From contig DASZHO010000013.1 of NCBI GenBank assembly GCA_035937795.1, positions 1-32,165 of the forward strand: a stretch of 32,165 nt of DNA. Direction: 5' to 3'. The position numbers and the translations under genes are program-made. Positions 25,385-32,071 of the stretch are shown here, piece after piece. Every line of letters starts with the position of its first letter. Within the stretch, counting starts at the first letter, position 1. Under the pieces are notes generated by a model that was not told the DNA's origin, ran no database searches, and saw nothing but the letters and a program-made list of their open reading frames with translations. Origin of the DNA: JAMQPK01 sp035937795. GTDB taxonomy: Bacteria > Acidobacteriota > Vicinamibacteria > Vicinamibacterales > JAMQPK01.

Positions 25385-25876
25385 ATGGCTGAGAGGAAAC
25401 CTGCAGAGAAGGGCATGCACCGGTCCGCTACGAGAACCAGCCGCAAGGCGTCCAAGGGATTCACGGACGAGGAACGAGCCGCGATGAAGGAGCACGTCCA
25501 AGAGCTGAAGGCGGCCGCGCGGCGAGGCCCGCGCGTGCACGAGGCGGGCGGGGAACGCGACGTGCTCGCGAAGATCGCCGAAATGCCGGAACGGGATCGC
25601 GCCATGGCCGAACGGCTCCATGCCGTCATCAGAGCCGCCGCGCCGGCCCTCTCGCCGAAAACCTGGTACGGGATGCCCGCGTACGCCAAGGACGGCAATG
25701 TTGTCTGCTTCTTCCAGAGCGGGCAGAAGTTCAAGACGAGGTACGCGACGTTCGGCTTCAGCGACAAGGCGAATCTCGACGAAGGCGCCATGTGGCCGAC
25801 CGCCTTCGCGCTGAAGGCGTTGACGTCCGCGGAAGAGGCAAGGATCGGCGCGCTCGTGAAGAAAGCCGTCAGCTGA
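25385..25876 (+). CDS. DUF1801-family protein (YdhG/iron-chaperone-like fold)
   Basis: A 163-aa soluble protein. The first 60 residues are rich in Lys, Arg and Glu (SATRTSRKASKGFTDEERAAMKEHVQELKAAARR) and probably flexible or helical. The DUF1801 domain follows from about 75: AERLHAVIRAAAPALSPKTWYGMPAYAKDGN, VVCFFQSGQKFKTRYATFGF and ALTSAEEARIGALVKKAV. The W-Y-G-M-P motif and the VCFF strand are typical. Related proteins include the frataxin-like YdhG, but the biochemical role of this group is not firmly known. The ATG at 25385 is preferred over the in-frame ATG at 25160, which would put an antisense copy of the esterase remnant in the protein. The next gene, DUF1905, begins 102 bp downstream behind its own promoter. 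Confidence 0.85.
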   Translation: MAERKPAEKGMHRSATRTSRKASKGFTDEERAAMKEHVQELKAAARRGPRVHEAGGERDVLAKIAEMPERDRAMAERLHAVIRAAAPALSPKTWYGMPAYAKDGNVVCFFQSGQKFKTRYATFGFSDKANLDEGAMWPTAFALKALTSAEEARIGALVKKAVS

Positions 25877-25899
25877 AGAAGGGGCTCCAGGGATCCGCC

Positions 25900-25927
25900 T
25901 TGACAGATACCATCCAGTTGGTATCAT
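25900..25927 (+). promoter_or_regulatory. Sigma-70 promoter of the DUF1905-TetR-amidase operon
   Basis: TTGACA (25900-25905), a 16-bp spacer and TATCAT (25922-25927) make the best-matching promoter in the window. Transcription would start near 25934, giving a leader of about 45 nt that ends in the AAGGAG ribosome-binding site before the ATG at 25979. The spacer is filled by the first operator repeat, so repressor binding should block polymerase directly. Confidence 0.75.
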
Positions 25928-25944
25928 ACCTACCAGTTGGTATC
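25906..25944. promoter_or_regulatory. Tandem operator, probably for the TetR regulator encoded downstream
   Basis: Two adjacent copies of a 19-bp unit begin at 25908 and 25927. They share 16 of 19 bases, including the block CCAGTTGGTATC. Each copy forms a dyad: GATACCA-N6-TGGTATC (25906-25925, 7-bp perfect arms) and TACCA-GT-TGGTA (25931-25942, 5-bp arms). The first dyad fills the promoter spacer and the second covers the expected transcription start. The layout fits two TetR dimers repressing the operon that includes their own gene. Confidence 0.65.
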
Positions 25945-25978
25945 CTCAACTCTCTCAACGCTTAATTAAGGAGATCGC

Positions 25979-26260
25979 ATGTCCCAGACCTTGAACAAAC
26001 GCTTCACCGCTACGCTGCGCCAAAGCCCTCGGCCGGGCGGCTGGACCTATGTGGTGATGTCGGACTCGGCAGCGTTCTTCGCCACGCGGGGCCTCGTGAA
26101 GGTGCGGGGCACCGTGGACGGGCACGTATTCAGGAGTGCGTTCATGGCTCTCGGCGACGGTACCCACAAGCTGCCCATCAAGGCTGTCCTGCGCAAGGCC
26201 ATCGGGAAGGCCCCGGGTGACACGGTGACGGTCCGCCTTCAGGAGCGTCTCACCCGCTGA
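25979..26260 (+). CDS. DUF1905 domain protein
   Basis: A 93-aa stand-alone DUF1905 protein: KRFTATLRQSPRPGGWTYVVM, then FFATRGLVKVRGTVDGHVFRSAFMAL, HKLPIKAVLRKAIGKAPGDTVTVRL. The domain is a small beta-barrel that elsewhere occurs fused to bacteriocin-protection YdeI/OmdA domains; its own function is not established. The start is secured by AAGGAG six bases before the ATG. It is the first gene after the tandem operator and ends five bases before the TetR start, so its expression is probably set by that regulator. Confidence 0.9.
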   Translation: MSQTLNKRFTATLRQSPRPGGWTYVVMSDSAAFFATRGLVKVRGTVDGHVFRSAFMALGDGTHKLPIKAVLRKAIGKAPGDTVTVRLQERLTR

Positions 26261-26265
26261 ACGAT

Positions 26266-26880
26266 ATGACTGAGCCACAAACGATGCGCGCCCCCCACGA
26301 ATCCAGGACGAAACTCCTGGACGCCGCCATCCATGTCATCCGGACCAAGGGGTACGACGCGACGACCATTGACGATATCTGCGCGGGAGCCCGCCTGACG
26401 AAAGGGAGCTTTTTTCATCACTTCAAAAGCAAGGAGGAGCTGGCAGTCGCCGCGGCGGCACGCTGGGGCGAGGTCACGAGCGGCCTGTTTGCCGCGGCGC
26501 CCTACCACGACCTCGTCGACCCACGGGATCGTCTCCTGGCGTACGTGGAGCTCCGCAAGGTGATCCTGCGAGGCGAGCTACCGGATTTCACCTGTCTCCT
26601 CGGCACGATGGTCCAGGACGCGTACGCGACGCATCCTGCACTGCGCGAGGCCTGCCACAGCGGTATCGACGCACACGCCGCGACGCTGACGAGCGACATC
26701 GCCGCTGCGAAGGCGCGGTATGCGCCCACGGCCGCCTGGAGCCCTGAAAGCCTCGCGCTGTACACCCAAGCCGTGATTCAAGGGGCTTTCATTCTGGCCA
26801 AGGCCACCAACGGGCCGGACATTGCGCGAGACTGCCTCGATCACTTGCACCGGTATCTGGAGCTTCTGTTCAAATCATGA
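26266..26880 (+). CDS. TetR/AcrR-family transcriptional regulator
   Basis: A 204-aa TetR-type repressor. The helix-turn-helix is TKLLDAAIHVIRTKGYDATTIDDI, then CAGARLTKGSFFHHFKSKEELA, with the typical K-G-S-F-F-H-H-F recognition helix. The ligand domain (about 65-200) contains LPDFTCLLGTMVQDAYATHPALREAC, similar to the YxxH/AcrR-like C-terminal domains with a conserved cysteine near a substrate pocket. It sits second in an operon behind a tandem dyad, so autorepression is likely. The inducer is unknown. The ATG at 26266 is used; an in-frame ATG at 26284 is possible. Its stop overlaps the amidase start by four bases (ATGA). Confidence 0.93.
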   Translation: MTEPQTMRAPHESRTKLLDAAIHVIRTKGYDATTIDDICAGARLTKGSFFHHFKSKEELAVAAAARWGEVTSGLFAAAPYHDLVDPRDRLLAYVELRKVILRGELPDFTCLLGTMVQDAYATHPALREACHSGIDAHAATLTSDIAAAKARYAPTAAWSPESLALYTQAVIQGAFILAKATNGPDIARDCLDHLHRYLELLFKS

Positions 26881-28142
26881 CGACCAACGTGCATCGGTAT
26901 TCAAGTATCGCCGACGTGAGCGGCTTGCTACGCCATCGCAAGCTCTCGCCAATCGAGCTCGTTCGTGAGTGTCTCGAGCGGATCGAAGAGCTCAATCCCA
27001 GGCTGAATGCTTTTATCACCGTGACCGCTCACCAGGCGCTCGAACAGGCCAAGAGAGCGGAAGCCGAAATTGTTCATTCCAAGTGGCGCGGCCCGCTGCA
27101 TGGGATTCCTGTTGGCGTCAAGGATTTTTTTGATACTGCCGGCGTCAAGACGACCGCGGCGTTCGAACCCTTCAAAAACCGGGTGCCGGCCAAAGACGCC
27201 GAAGTGGTCACGCGACTCAAGAACGCAGGCGCGATTATCGTTGGAAAGATGAACATGCACGTCCTGGGTACGGGCACCACCTCGACCGAAAGCTGTTTCG
27301 GCCCCGTACACAATCCTTGGAACGTTCACTACGTCGCTGGTGGATCGTCCGGAGGCTCGGCGGCCGCAATTGCGGCGGGGCTGTGCTATGCCACGGTGGA
27401 CACCGATGCGATCGGCTCGTGCCGCCTGCCCGCATCGTGCTGCGGCGTGACCGGCTTCAAACCAACCTTCGGGCTCATCAGCACGAGAGGAATTCTCGAA
27501 GGCGAACCGGTGGATGAGGCTACCGCTCGCACGATTGCCTGGATCGGCCATACCGCGTTCACCTGCAGGGGGGCGGAGGATGCGGCGATCGTGCTGAGCG
27601 CCATCCGAACGCCAGGTGTGGGTCCGAGGTCGTCTCCGGCCGACTACCGTAGGGCCTTTGGCAAACCTCAAAAGGCCAGAATCGGTGCAGCCACGAACTA
27701 CAAAGCGACTCAGGTGGTCCGAAATGCCTTTCAGGCGGCGAAGGATGTCGCACGCGCTTCCGGGCACGAAGTCGTTGACATCGAAGTACCGTTTGGAGCG
27801 GCGAGCTTCGATCTCAAAGGCATCGAAGCGGATCGCAAGGCTATCGCCGGCTCGCTGTTCAAGAATAGTGAGCTTCTGATATTGCCCACGACCACGGATG
27901 TGCCAGCCGGCATCGCAGACGTGAACGCCTCGCGGAATCCTCAGGCGATTTCGCCCGACAATACGTTCTTTTGCAACTATTTCGGCCTGCCAGCCGTGAG
28001 CTTGCCGTGCGGTTTCAGCGAGGACGGTCTTCCCCTGGGTCTCCAAGTCGTCGGTCCGCCATGGAGCGAGGAACTGGTTCTGAATGTCGCGCACTCGTTT
28101 CAAAATTCAACGAGGTGGCATCTCAACCATCCAATCGACTAG
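26877..28142 (+). CDS. Amidase-signature family hydrolase
   Basis: A 421-aa enzyme of the amidase-signature family, which hydrolyses amide bonds with a Ser-cisSer-Lys triad. The triad is K82 (in IPVGVKDFFDTAG), S157 (in GGSSGGSAAA) and S181 (in DTDAIGSCRLPASCCG). The spacing 75 and 24 residues equals that of known members such as FAAH. The block before the nucleophile is AIGSCR where TGGSIR is usual. The protein is shorter than the common 450-500 aa, with a reduced middle region after about 240; the C-terminal ICANYFGLPA-like block is present as FFCNYFGLPAVSLPCGF. It may act on a small amide or be the amidase subunit of an unknown pathway. No GatB or GatC partner is present. It is coupled to the TetR gene. 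Confidence 0.9.
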   Translation: MTTNVHRYSSIADVSGLLRHRKLSPIELVRECLERIEELNPRLNAFITVTAHQALEQAKRAEAEIVHSKWRGPLHGIPVGVKDFFDTAGVKTTAAFEPFKNRVPAKDAEVVTRLKNAGAIIVGKMNMHVLGTGTTSTESCFGPVHNPWNVHYVAGGSSGGSAAAIAAGLCYATVDTDAIGSCRLPASCCGVTGFKPTFGLISTRGILEGEPVDEATARTIAWIGHTAFTCRGAEDAAIVLSAIRTPGVGPRSSPADYRRAFGKPQKARIGAATNYKATQVVRNAFQAAKDVARASGHEVVDIEVPFGAASFDLKGIEADRKAIAGSLFKNSELLILPTTTDVPAGIADVNASRNPQAISPDNTFFCNYFGLPAVSLPCGFSEDGLPLGLQVVGPPWSEELVLNVAHSFQNSTRWHLNHPID

Positions 28143-28159
28143 GATTTCCAGGAGGACCG

Positions 28160-28405
28160 ATGGCAGAAGAAGACCTGAAAGCCGAGCTTGAACGTCTCAA
28201 GGCAGAGAACGAGCGTCTGAAGGGCCAGCGCACACGAGGGGTCACCCTCAAGGTCAGCGAGAAGGGCGGCGTGTCCGTTTATGGGTTGGGCCGTTTTCCG
28301 GTCACCCTCTACAAAGAGCAATGGGCGCGAGTGTTGGACATGGCTGACGACATCCGGGCGTTCATCAAAGAGAACGACTCCAAGTTGAAGGCCAAGCCCG
28401 AATAG
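28160..28405 (+). CDS. Conserved small protein with leucine-zipper-like N-terminus
   Basis: An 81-aa protein. Residues 5-25 form a heptad-like helix (LKAELERLKAENERLKGQ) that probably makes a coiled coil. The rest, VTLKVSEKGGVSVYGLGRFP, VTLYKEQWARVLDMADDIRAF and a Lys-rich end, resembles a short conserved hypothetical protein I have seen in several phyla without assigned function. GGAGGA four bases before the ATG fixes the start. It lies 17 bp after the amidase stop and should belong to the same transcript. A longer in-frame reading from 27971 overlaps the amidase and is not supported. Confidence 0.85.
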   Translation: MAEEDLKAELERLKAENERLKGQRTRGVTLKVSEKGGVSVYGLGRFPVTLYKEQWARVLDMADDIRAFIKENDSKLKAKPE

Positions 28406-28463
28406 CCCGATATATCCGGCAGACTGACGCGGAGCCAGTCGTAAAGCGTAAAGGAGGACACGA

Positions 28464-28520
28464 ATGTCGAAGGGCACGTCGATGAGGAAAGAGCAGAAGA
28501 AGCCGAAGAAGAAGCGCTAG
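28464..28520 (+). CDS. 18-residue Lys-rich microprotein
   Basis: A tiny ORF of 18 codons encodes MSKGTSMRKEQKKPKKKR; eight of 18 residues are lysine and two are arginine. The start is preceded by the near-perfect Shine-Dalgarno sequence AAAGGAGG with a six-base spacer, the strongest in the window. The stop is 24 nt before a strong intrinsic terminator, so it is the last gene of the operon from 25979. Short MSKG-x-x-x-RKE-x-KKPKK proteins are, from memory, found as uncharacterised ORFs in other bacteria. A nucleic-acid- or ribosome-binding role would fit the charge, but that is a guess. Confidence 0.65.
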   Translation: MSKGTSMRKEQKKPKKKR

Positions 28521-28544
28521 CCGTCTCCTTCCGTCGCAGAGCGC

Positions 28545-28571
28545 AAAGCCCGCCGACTCGGCGGGCTTTTT
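28545..28571 (+). terminator. Intrinsic terminator of the DUF1905-to-microprotein operon
   Basis: The stem AAAGCCCGCC (28545-28554) and GGCGGGCTTT (28560-28569) closes a 5-nt loop, GACTC. The T-run (TTTTT, 28567-28571) begins in the 3' arm and is followed by CG. Ten perfect base pairs with a GC-rich core make it a strong Rho-independent terminator. Confidence 0.92.
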
Positions 28572-28639
28572 CGTGCCTGATCGACCTCTCTGTCCGTCAA
28601 GCTCATGTCACTTGAAAGCGGTTCATCTACATAAATGTC

Positions 28640-28765
28640 ATGAGCTGCCCAGCTCCGGGGTCGCCGATTGGCGCCGAGAACGCCGCTCGTATCAGAGAGA
28701 TAACACCGATCGAGCGGCTGCGCGCCGAGAGGCATCTGGATTGCTTACAGAACGCGCATGAGTAG
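28640..28765 (+). CDS. Candidate 41-aa small ORF upstream of the phosphatase
   Basis: An ATG at 28640 opens 41 codons whose second half looks coding: ARIREITPIERLRAERHLD, then CLQNAHE and a TAG that overlaps the phosphatase start by eight bases. Third positions are GC-rich in the later codons. No Shine-Dalgarno sequence is seen; TTGAAA (28612-28617) and an AT-rich CATAAA lie upstream but with poor spacing. The product is not recognised. The overlap suggests translational coupling to the phosphatase gene if it is real; it could equally be a chance ORF in the leader. Confidence 0.3.
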   Translation: MSCPAPGSPIGAENAARIREITPIERLRAERHLDCLQNAHE

Positions 28766-29708
28766 CGGCCGTGATGGTCACAAAGAAGTCATGTTGCCGA
28801 CCGCTGACGCCAACGAGTTGCTCCGGCAGTTGACGGACGAACTGGAGAACTTCGAGGGCATCGCAAAATACCTCATTCCGCAACCAAGTGAATTACCCCG
28901 GCTGTCGTGGATCGACGTGCACGGCGGGACGCTCGCGCTCAACGGTGCGGTGGGCGGCGATCACATCATCTACGTCGACTTCAAGCAACGGTTCGATCTC
29001 GAGGCTCGGATCGAACGCGCCATCGACGAGGGAAAGCTGCAGATTGCGGATAATCTCAAACGTTGTCAGCAGATGGCCGGCGTCGCGCTCCTCGATGTGT
29101 CGGGACACCGCGTGACCGACGCGCTCCTGGCCGCGATGCTCCACGAAGCCTTTCTGTTGGGGTCGATCTATGAGCTCGACATGTTCGGGCAGATCACCGA
29201 GCGCCTGTTCGAGAACCTGAACACGCGGTGTTACAGATCATCCGGCTCGCACAAGTTCGTCTCGATGATTTACGGCGAAATTTCCGAGGATTCCCGCTTC
29301 CGGTTCCTTTCGGCCGCGCAGCCCTTTCCCGTCGTCTTTTCCAAGCAGCACGATCGCTTCATGGAGGTCGACCCGAGCCTTTGCGTCTCGTTTCCCCCAC
29401 TCGGCATCCTGCCGTCCCTGGCGGGGATCGACCGGAACATCATGGACAGCGGTCTCAGATTCAAGGATCAGTATGAGCTGAACGAGTGGTCGCTCATGGG
29501 CGAAGGCGACATCCTGCTCCTGCAGACCGATGGCCTCGTCGAACACAGCCACGGAGATGAGGCCTACTTTCCCGTTCGCCTGGAAGCCACGCTCCGCCGG
29601 GTGAAGCATCAAACGGCCGGCGAGATCTTCGCGGCCATCAAAGAAGACGTCCTCGCGTTCAGCGCGCCCTCCGACGACATCAGCATCGTGGTCATCAAGC
29701 GGACCTGA
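28758..29708 (+). CDS. SpoIIE/RsbU-type PP2C serine phosphatase
   Basis: A 316-aa PPM-family phosphatase, mostly catalytic domain. The metal-binding and core motifs are VGGDHIIYVDF near residue 70, the usual DVSGHG as LLDVSGHRVTDALLAA at about 115-130, GILPSL, LLLQTDGLVEHSHGDE near 260 and APSDDISIVVIKR at the C-terminus. The aspartates of each motif are present, so it should be active. No GAF, PAS or receiver domain is attached. The first 60 residues (ELLRQLTDELENFEGIAKYLIPQPSELPRL) form the typical helical linker ahead of the domain. Such enzymes dephosphorylate anti-anti-sigma or similar partners, or here possibly products of the Ser/Thr kinases. The ATG at 28758 has no clear ribosome-binding site; an in-frame ATG lies at 28791. 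Confidence 0.9.
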   Translation: MSSGRDGHKEVMLPTADANELLRQLTDELENFEGIAKYLIPQPSELPRLSWIDVHGGTLALNGAVGGDHIIYVDFKQRFDLEARIERAIDEGKLQIADNLKRCQQMAGVALLDVSGHRVTDALLAAMLHEAFLLGSIYELDMFGQITERLFENLNTRCYRSSGSHKFVSMIYGEISEDSRFRFLSAAQPFPVVFSKQHDRFMEVDPSLCVSFPPLGILPSLAGIDRNIMDSGLRFKDQYELNEWSLMGEGDILLLQTDGLVEHSHGDEAYFPVRLEATLRRVKHQTAGEIFAAIKEDVLAFSAPSDDISIVVIKRT

Positions 29709-29792
29709 TCGAAATAAGATCGGCCCGATGCCGTCCGGGTTCGAACTATTCTGCTGCGCCGCGCCTCTTAGGTACCGACGGGATTCGTGATC

Positions 29793-30332
29793 ATGTCGAA
29801 ACAGGAAATGCAATGGGTGCTGCGCGCCCAATGCCACGACCGGGAGGCGCTCGGAGACCTTCTTCGCAGCGTCCAACCGTCGCTGCGGGGTTACCTCTCC
29901 GCGGTGGCTGGCCAGACGGATGCGGACGATCTGCAGCAGGACGTCCTGATCCTCGTCGTCCGGCGGCTCGGGTCGCTGGAGGATCCGGCGCTGTTTCGAC
30001 CGTGGCTGTTTCGCATCGCCAGCCGCGAAGCCTTCCGGCACGTCAAAAAGCGGCGGCTCTGGCAGGGACGGCACGAAGACGATGCGCAGCTCGAGAATTT
30101 CCCGGCGCAAGAAACGCCGCCGTCCGGCGACCTGCTGCGAACGCTGCTGGCCACGGAAACGATCTCGCCAACGAGTCGCGCGGTCCTGATCCTGCACTTC
30201 CAGGAAGAACTCCCACTGCACGAGGTGGCGGCGATTCTCGAGATTCCCCTGGGAACGGCCAAGTCGCGTCTCGCGTACGGACTCCGATCAATTCGGAAAC
30301 ACCTGAACGGCTCTGGAGGTTCACATGACTGA
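29793..30332 (+). CDS. ECF-type RNA polymerase sigma factor
   Basis: A 179-aa sigma-70 protein. Region 2 is LLRSVQPSLRGYLSAVAG, then DADDLQQDVLILVVRRLGSL and PWLFRIASREAFRHVKKRR. Region 4 is ISPTSRAVLILHFQEELPLHEVAAIL, then EIPLGTAKSRLAYGLRSIRKHL. It resembles ECF factors whose gene is followed by a membrane protein. The ATG at 29793 is used; a GTG two codons earlier (29787) is the alternative. The end overlaps the next gene by eight bases. No zinc-binding (HxxxCxxC) anti-sigma gene is found next to it. Confidence 0.92.
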   Translation: MSKQEMQWVLRAQCHDREALGDLLRSVQPSLRGYLSAVAGQTDADDLQQDVLILVVRRLGSLEDPALFRPWLFRIASREAFRHVKKRRLWQGRHEDDAQLENFPAQETPPSGDLLRTLLATETISPTSRAVLILHFQEELPLHEVAAILEIPLGTAKSRLAYGLRSIRKHLNGSGGSHD

Positions 30333-30606
30333 AAGCAATGAAGAAGTTCTCCGACGATCGCTCGACGCGGTGGATCGGCACAGAAATCGACTGCTGGTCG
30401 GGGTGGCGGTGACGTCGGTCGTGTTACTGTTGGCGATCATAAACGGGGGCGGAGCGGTGCACAGCGGGAACACGAATGCCTTCCTTCACGCAATCATGGT
30501 CGTCCTTGCAGTCTGGACAACGCTGATGACCCTGGTCGTCGTCATTCAGATTACAGTCATGACAAAACGAATCCTGCGCGCGATCGAGCTCGCATCGAGA
30601 AAATAA
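30325..30606 (+). CDS. Small two-helix membrane protein, possible sigma partner
   Basis: A 93-aa protein I do not recognise. It has an N-terminal cytosolic helix (EEVLRRSLDAVDRHRNRL), two transmembrane segments (LLVGVAVTSVVLLLAII and FLHAIMVVLAVWTTLMTLVVVI) and a short basic C-terminus (KRILRAIELASRK). GGAGG lies about six bases before the ATG. The start overlaps the sigma-factor end by eight bases. The position directly behind an ECF gene is where an anti-sigma factor is expected, and the N-terminal helix could bind the sigma, but there is no known anti-sigma motif. It would be an unconventional partner, and this is inference from location. Confidence 0.75.
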   Translation: MTESNEEVLRRSLDAVDRHRNRLLVGVAVTSVVLLLAIINGGGAVHSGNTNAFLHAIMVVLAVWTTLMTLVVVIQITVMTKRILRAIELASRK

Positions 30607-30608
30607 TC

Positions 30609-30989
30609 ATGAATATTCTCCTCTGGGTGCTCCAGGTGTTGCTCGCGCTGGCGTTCTTCGCCCATGGGGGCCTGTTGCTCTTTCCGCCGGCGGCGATAGC
30701 CGAGCAGATGAACGCGTCGCTCCCGCGCTGGTTTCAGCTCTTTCTCGGCGTCGCCGAAATACTGGCGGCGGTGGGGCTGACGCTCCCGGGGGTCACGCGC
30801 ATTCAGCCGTGGCTGGTCTCCTGTGCGGCCGCAGGCATCATGATCGTGATGATCTGTGCCACTGTTTTTCACCTGATGCGTGGTGAAGTGAGCTCGGCCC
30901 TCACCACAATCATGCTGCTGGCGGTGGCGACGTTCATCGCGTATATGCGCTGGCGGGTCGTGCCGATCAAGCCTCGTCGCGCGGCTTAG
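30609..30989 (+). CDS. DoxX-like membrane protein
   Basis: A 126-aa four-helix membrane protein: LLWVLQVLLALAFFAHGGLLLF, LPRWFQLFLGVAEILAAVGLTLPG, PWLVSCAAAGIMIVMICATVFHL and LTTIMLLAVATFIAYMRW. The helix pattern and the F-L-G-x-x-E-I-L-A-A-x-G block fit the DoxX_2/DoxX-like family, whose members affect membrane redox or stress physiology in several bacteria. It begins two bases after the small membrane protein stop, so sigma, small protein and this gene form one operon. The 3' end overlaps the convergent YjbR-like gene by 23 bp. Confidence 0.85.
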   Translation: MNILLWVLQVLLALAFFAHGGLLLFPPAAIAEQMNASLPRWFQLFLGVAEILAAVGLTLPGVTRIQPWLVSCAAAGIMIVMICATVFHLMRGEVSSALTTIMLLAVATFIAYMRWRVVPIKPRRAA

Positions 30990-31341
30990 CTTGGCGCGGC
31001 TTCCTCCGCATTCTGGCGCTCACGAACCGGTGCGCGCCTGCGATGAGGTCCCGGAGCGCGTCGGCCCGAACCTGTGACAGCCGGACGAGCACGCACGGAT
31101 GGTTCACGTAGTGCTCTTTCAGGTAGTAGGTGCCAGGGTCGTCCTCGACGAGCGCGTCCCGGTCGGCGAAATCCATCATCACCACCAGGGTGTTCGGCTC
31201 GGCAGACTTGTGGGATGCGATGCACACGAACATCTTCCCGCGTACCTTCAGCGCGGGCTGACCCCAGGCGGTCGTCACCTCCACGTCCGGCAAGGTCCGG
31301 CCGATGGATTCGACGGTCTTGAAGGTAGAATGCGTCACCAT
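30967..31341 (-). CDS. MmcQ/YjbR-family protein
   Basis: A 124-aa protein of the MmcQ/YjbR family: FKTVESIGRTLPDVEVTTAWGQPALKVRGKMFVCI, VVMMDFADRDALVEDDPGTYYLKEHYVNHPCVLVRL, then ALRDLIAGAHRFVSARMRRK. Members are small, often annotated as DNA-binding, with little proven function. The ATG at 31341 is chosen because the family usually begins just before the T-F-x-x-V helix; an ATG at 31365 would add eight residues. The chosen start codon shares two bases with the divergent hydrolase start at 31340. Its 3' end overlaps the DoxX-like gene. Confidence 0.87.
   Translation of the reverse strand: MVTHSTFKTVESIGRTLPDVEVTTAWGQPALKVRGKMFVCIASHKSAEPNTLVVMMDFADRDALVEDDPGTYYLKEHYVNHPCVLVRLSQVRADALRDLIAGAHRFVSARMRRKPRQAKPRDEA
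31326..31331 (+). promoter_or_regulatory. -10-like box of the hydrolase gene
   Basis: TAGAAT lies eight bases before the ATG at 31340, the distance seen at both PadR genes. A convincing -35 box is not visible, and no Shine-Dalgarno sequence is present. The box lies inside the 5' end of the divergent YjbR-like gene. Confidence 0.4.
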
Positions 31342-32071
31342 GAGCAAAGTCGAGATCAAAACCAAGGATGGGTCGTGCCCGAGCTATGTGTCTCGCCCGG
31401 CGGGAAGCGGTCCCTGGCGCGCTGTTCTCGTTTTCATGGACGGGATCGGCATTCGTCCCGCGATGCTCGAGATCGGCGAGCGGCTTGCAACCTCAGGCTA
31501 CTTCGTGTTGCTCCCTGATTTATTCTACAGGTCCGGACCGTATGAGCCGATGAACCCGCATACGGTGTTCAGCGATCCCGAGCAGCGAAAGGTTCTGATG
31601 GAGAAATTTTTTGCGCGAGCCACGCCGGCCAACATCATGTCCGACACAGGCGCGTTTCTCGACTACCTCGCGGCGCAGCCCGACGTTGCGCCCGGCGGTA
31701 TTGGCACCACCGGCTACTGCATGGGCGGGCTGATGTCGCTGACGGCAGCCGGAACGTTCCCGGACAGGATTGTTGCCGCTGCCTCATATCATGGCGGCCG
31801 GCTCGCTACCGATGCGCCGGACAGTCCGCACCTGCTTGCGCCGAAGATCAAAGCGCGAGTCTACGTCGCAGGCGCCATCGAGGACCAATCGTTTCCCGAC
31901 GATATGAAGGCGCGGCTCGAGGAGGCGCTGACCCGGGCCGGTGTCGCCCACAACATCGAGACCTACCCAGCCAAGCACGGATGGGTGTTGCGCGATACCC
32001 CTGTCTACGACGCGGCCGCCGCTGAACGGCATTGGCAGACGCTCGTCGCGCTGTTCAACGCGACGCTTTGA
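31340..32071 (+). CDS. Dienelactone hydrolase family protein
   Basis: A 243-aa alpha/beta hydrolase of the dienelactone-hydrolase family. The nucleophile elbow is G-Y-C127-M-G-G, the acid is D182 in GAIEDQSFP and the base is H213 in YPAKHGW. The N-terminal strand pair (VEIKTKDGSCPSYVSRPA, AVLVFMDGIG) and LLPDLFYRSGPYEP are typical. Classical members open dienelactones in aromatic-ring degradation, but most relatives act on unknown esters. No other aromatic-degradation gene is in the window. The ATG at 31340 is preferred to the in-frame ATG at 31304, which lies upstream of the -10-like box. The divergent YjbR-like gene shares two start-codon bases with it. Confidence 0.92.
   Translation: MSKVEIKTKDGSCPSYVSRPAGSGPWRAVLVFMDGIGIRPAMLEIGERLATSGYFVLLPDLFYRSGPYEPMNPHTVFSDPEQRKVLMEKFFARATPANIMSDTGAFLDYLAAQPDVAPGGIGTTGYCMGGLMSLTAAGTFPDRIVAAASYHGGRLATDAPDSPHLLAPKIKARVYVAGAIEDQSFPDDMKARLEEALTRAGVAHNIETYPAKHGWVLRDTPVYDAAAAERHWQTLVALFNATL

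Noticed and set aside
26928..28103. Minus-strand ORF (391 codons) opposite the amidase
   Set aside because: The amidase has a complete, correctly spaced catalytic triad; the antisense frame shows no recognisable domain.
29238..30221. Minus-strand ORF (327 codons) spanning the phosphatase end and the ECF gene
   Set aside because: It covers two well-supported plus-strand genes and their gap and encodes a charged sequence without domains.
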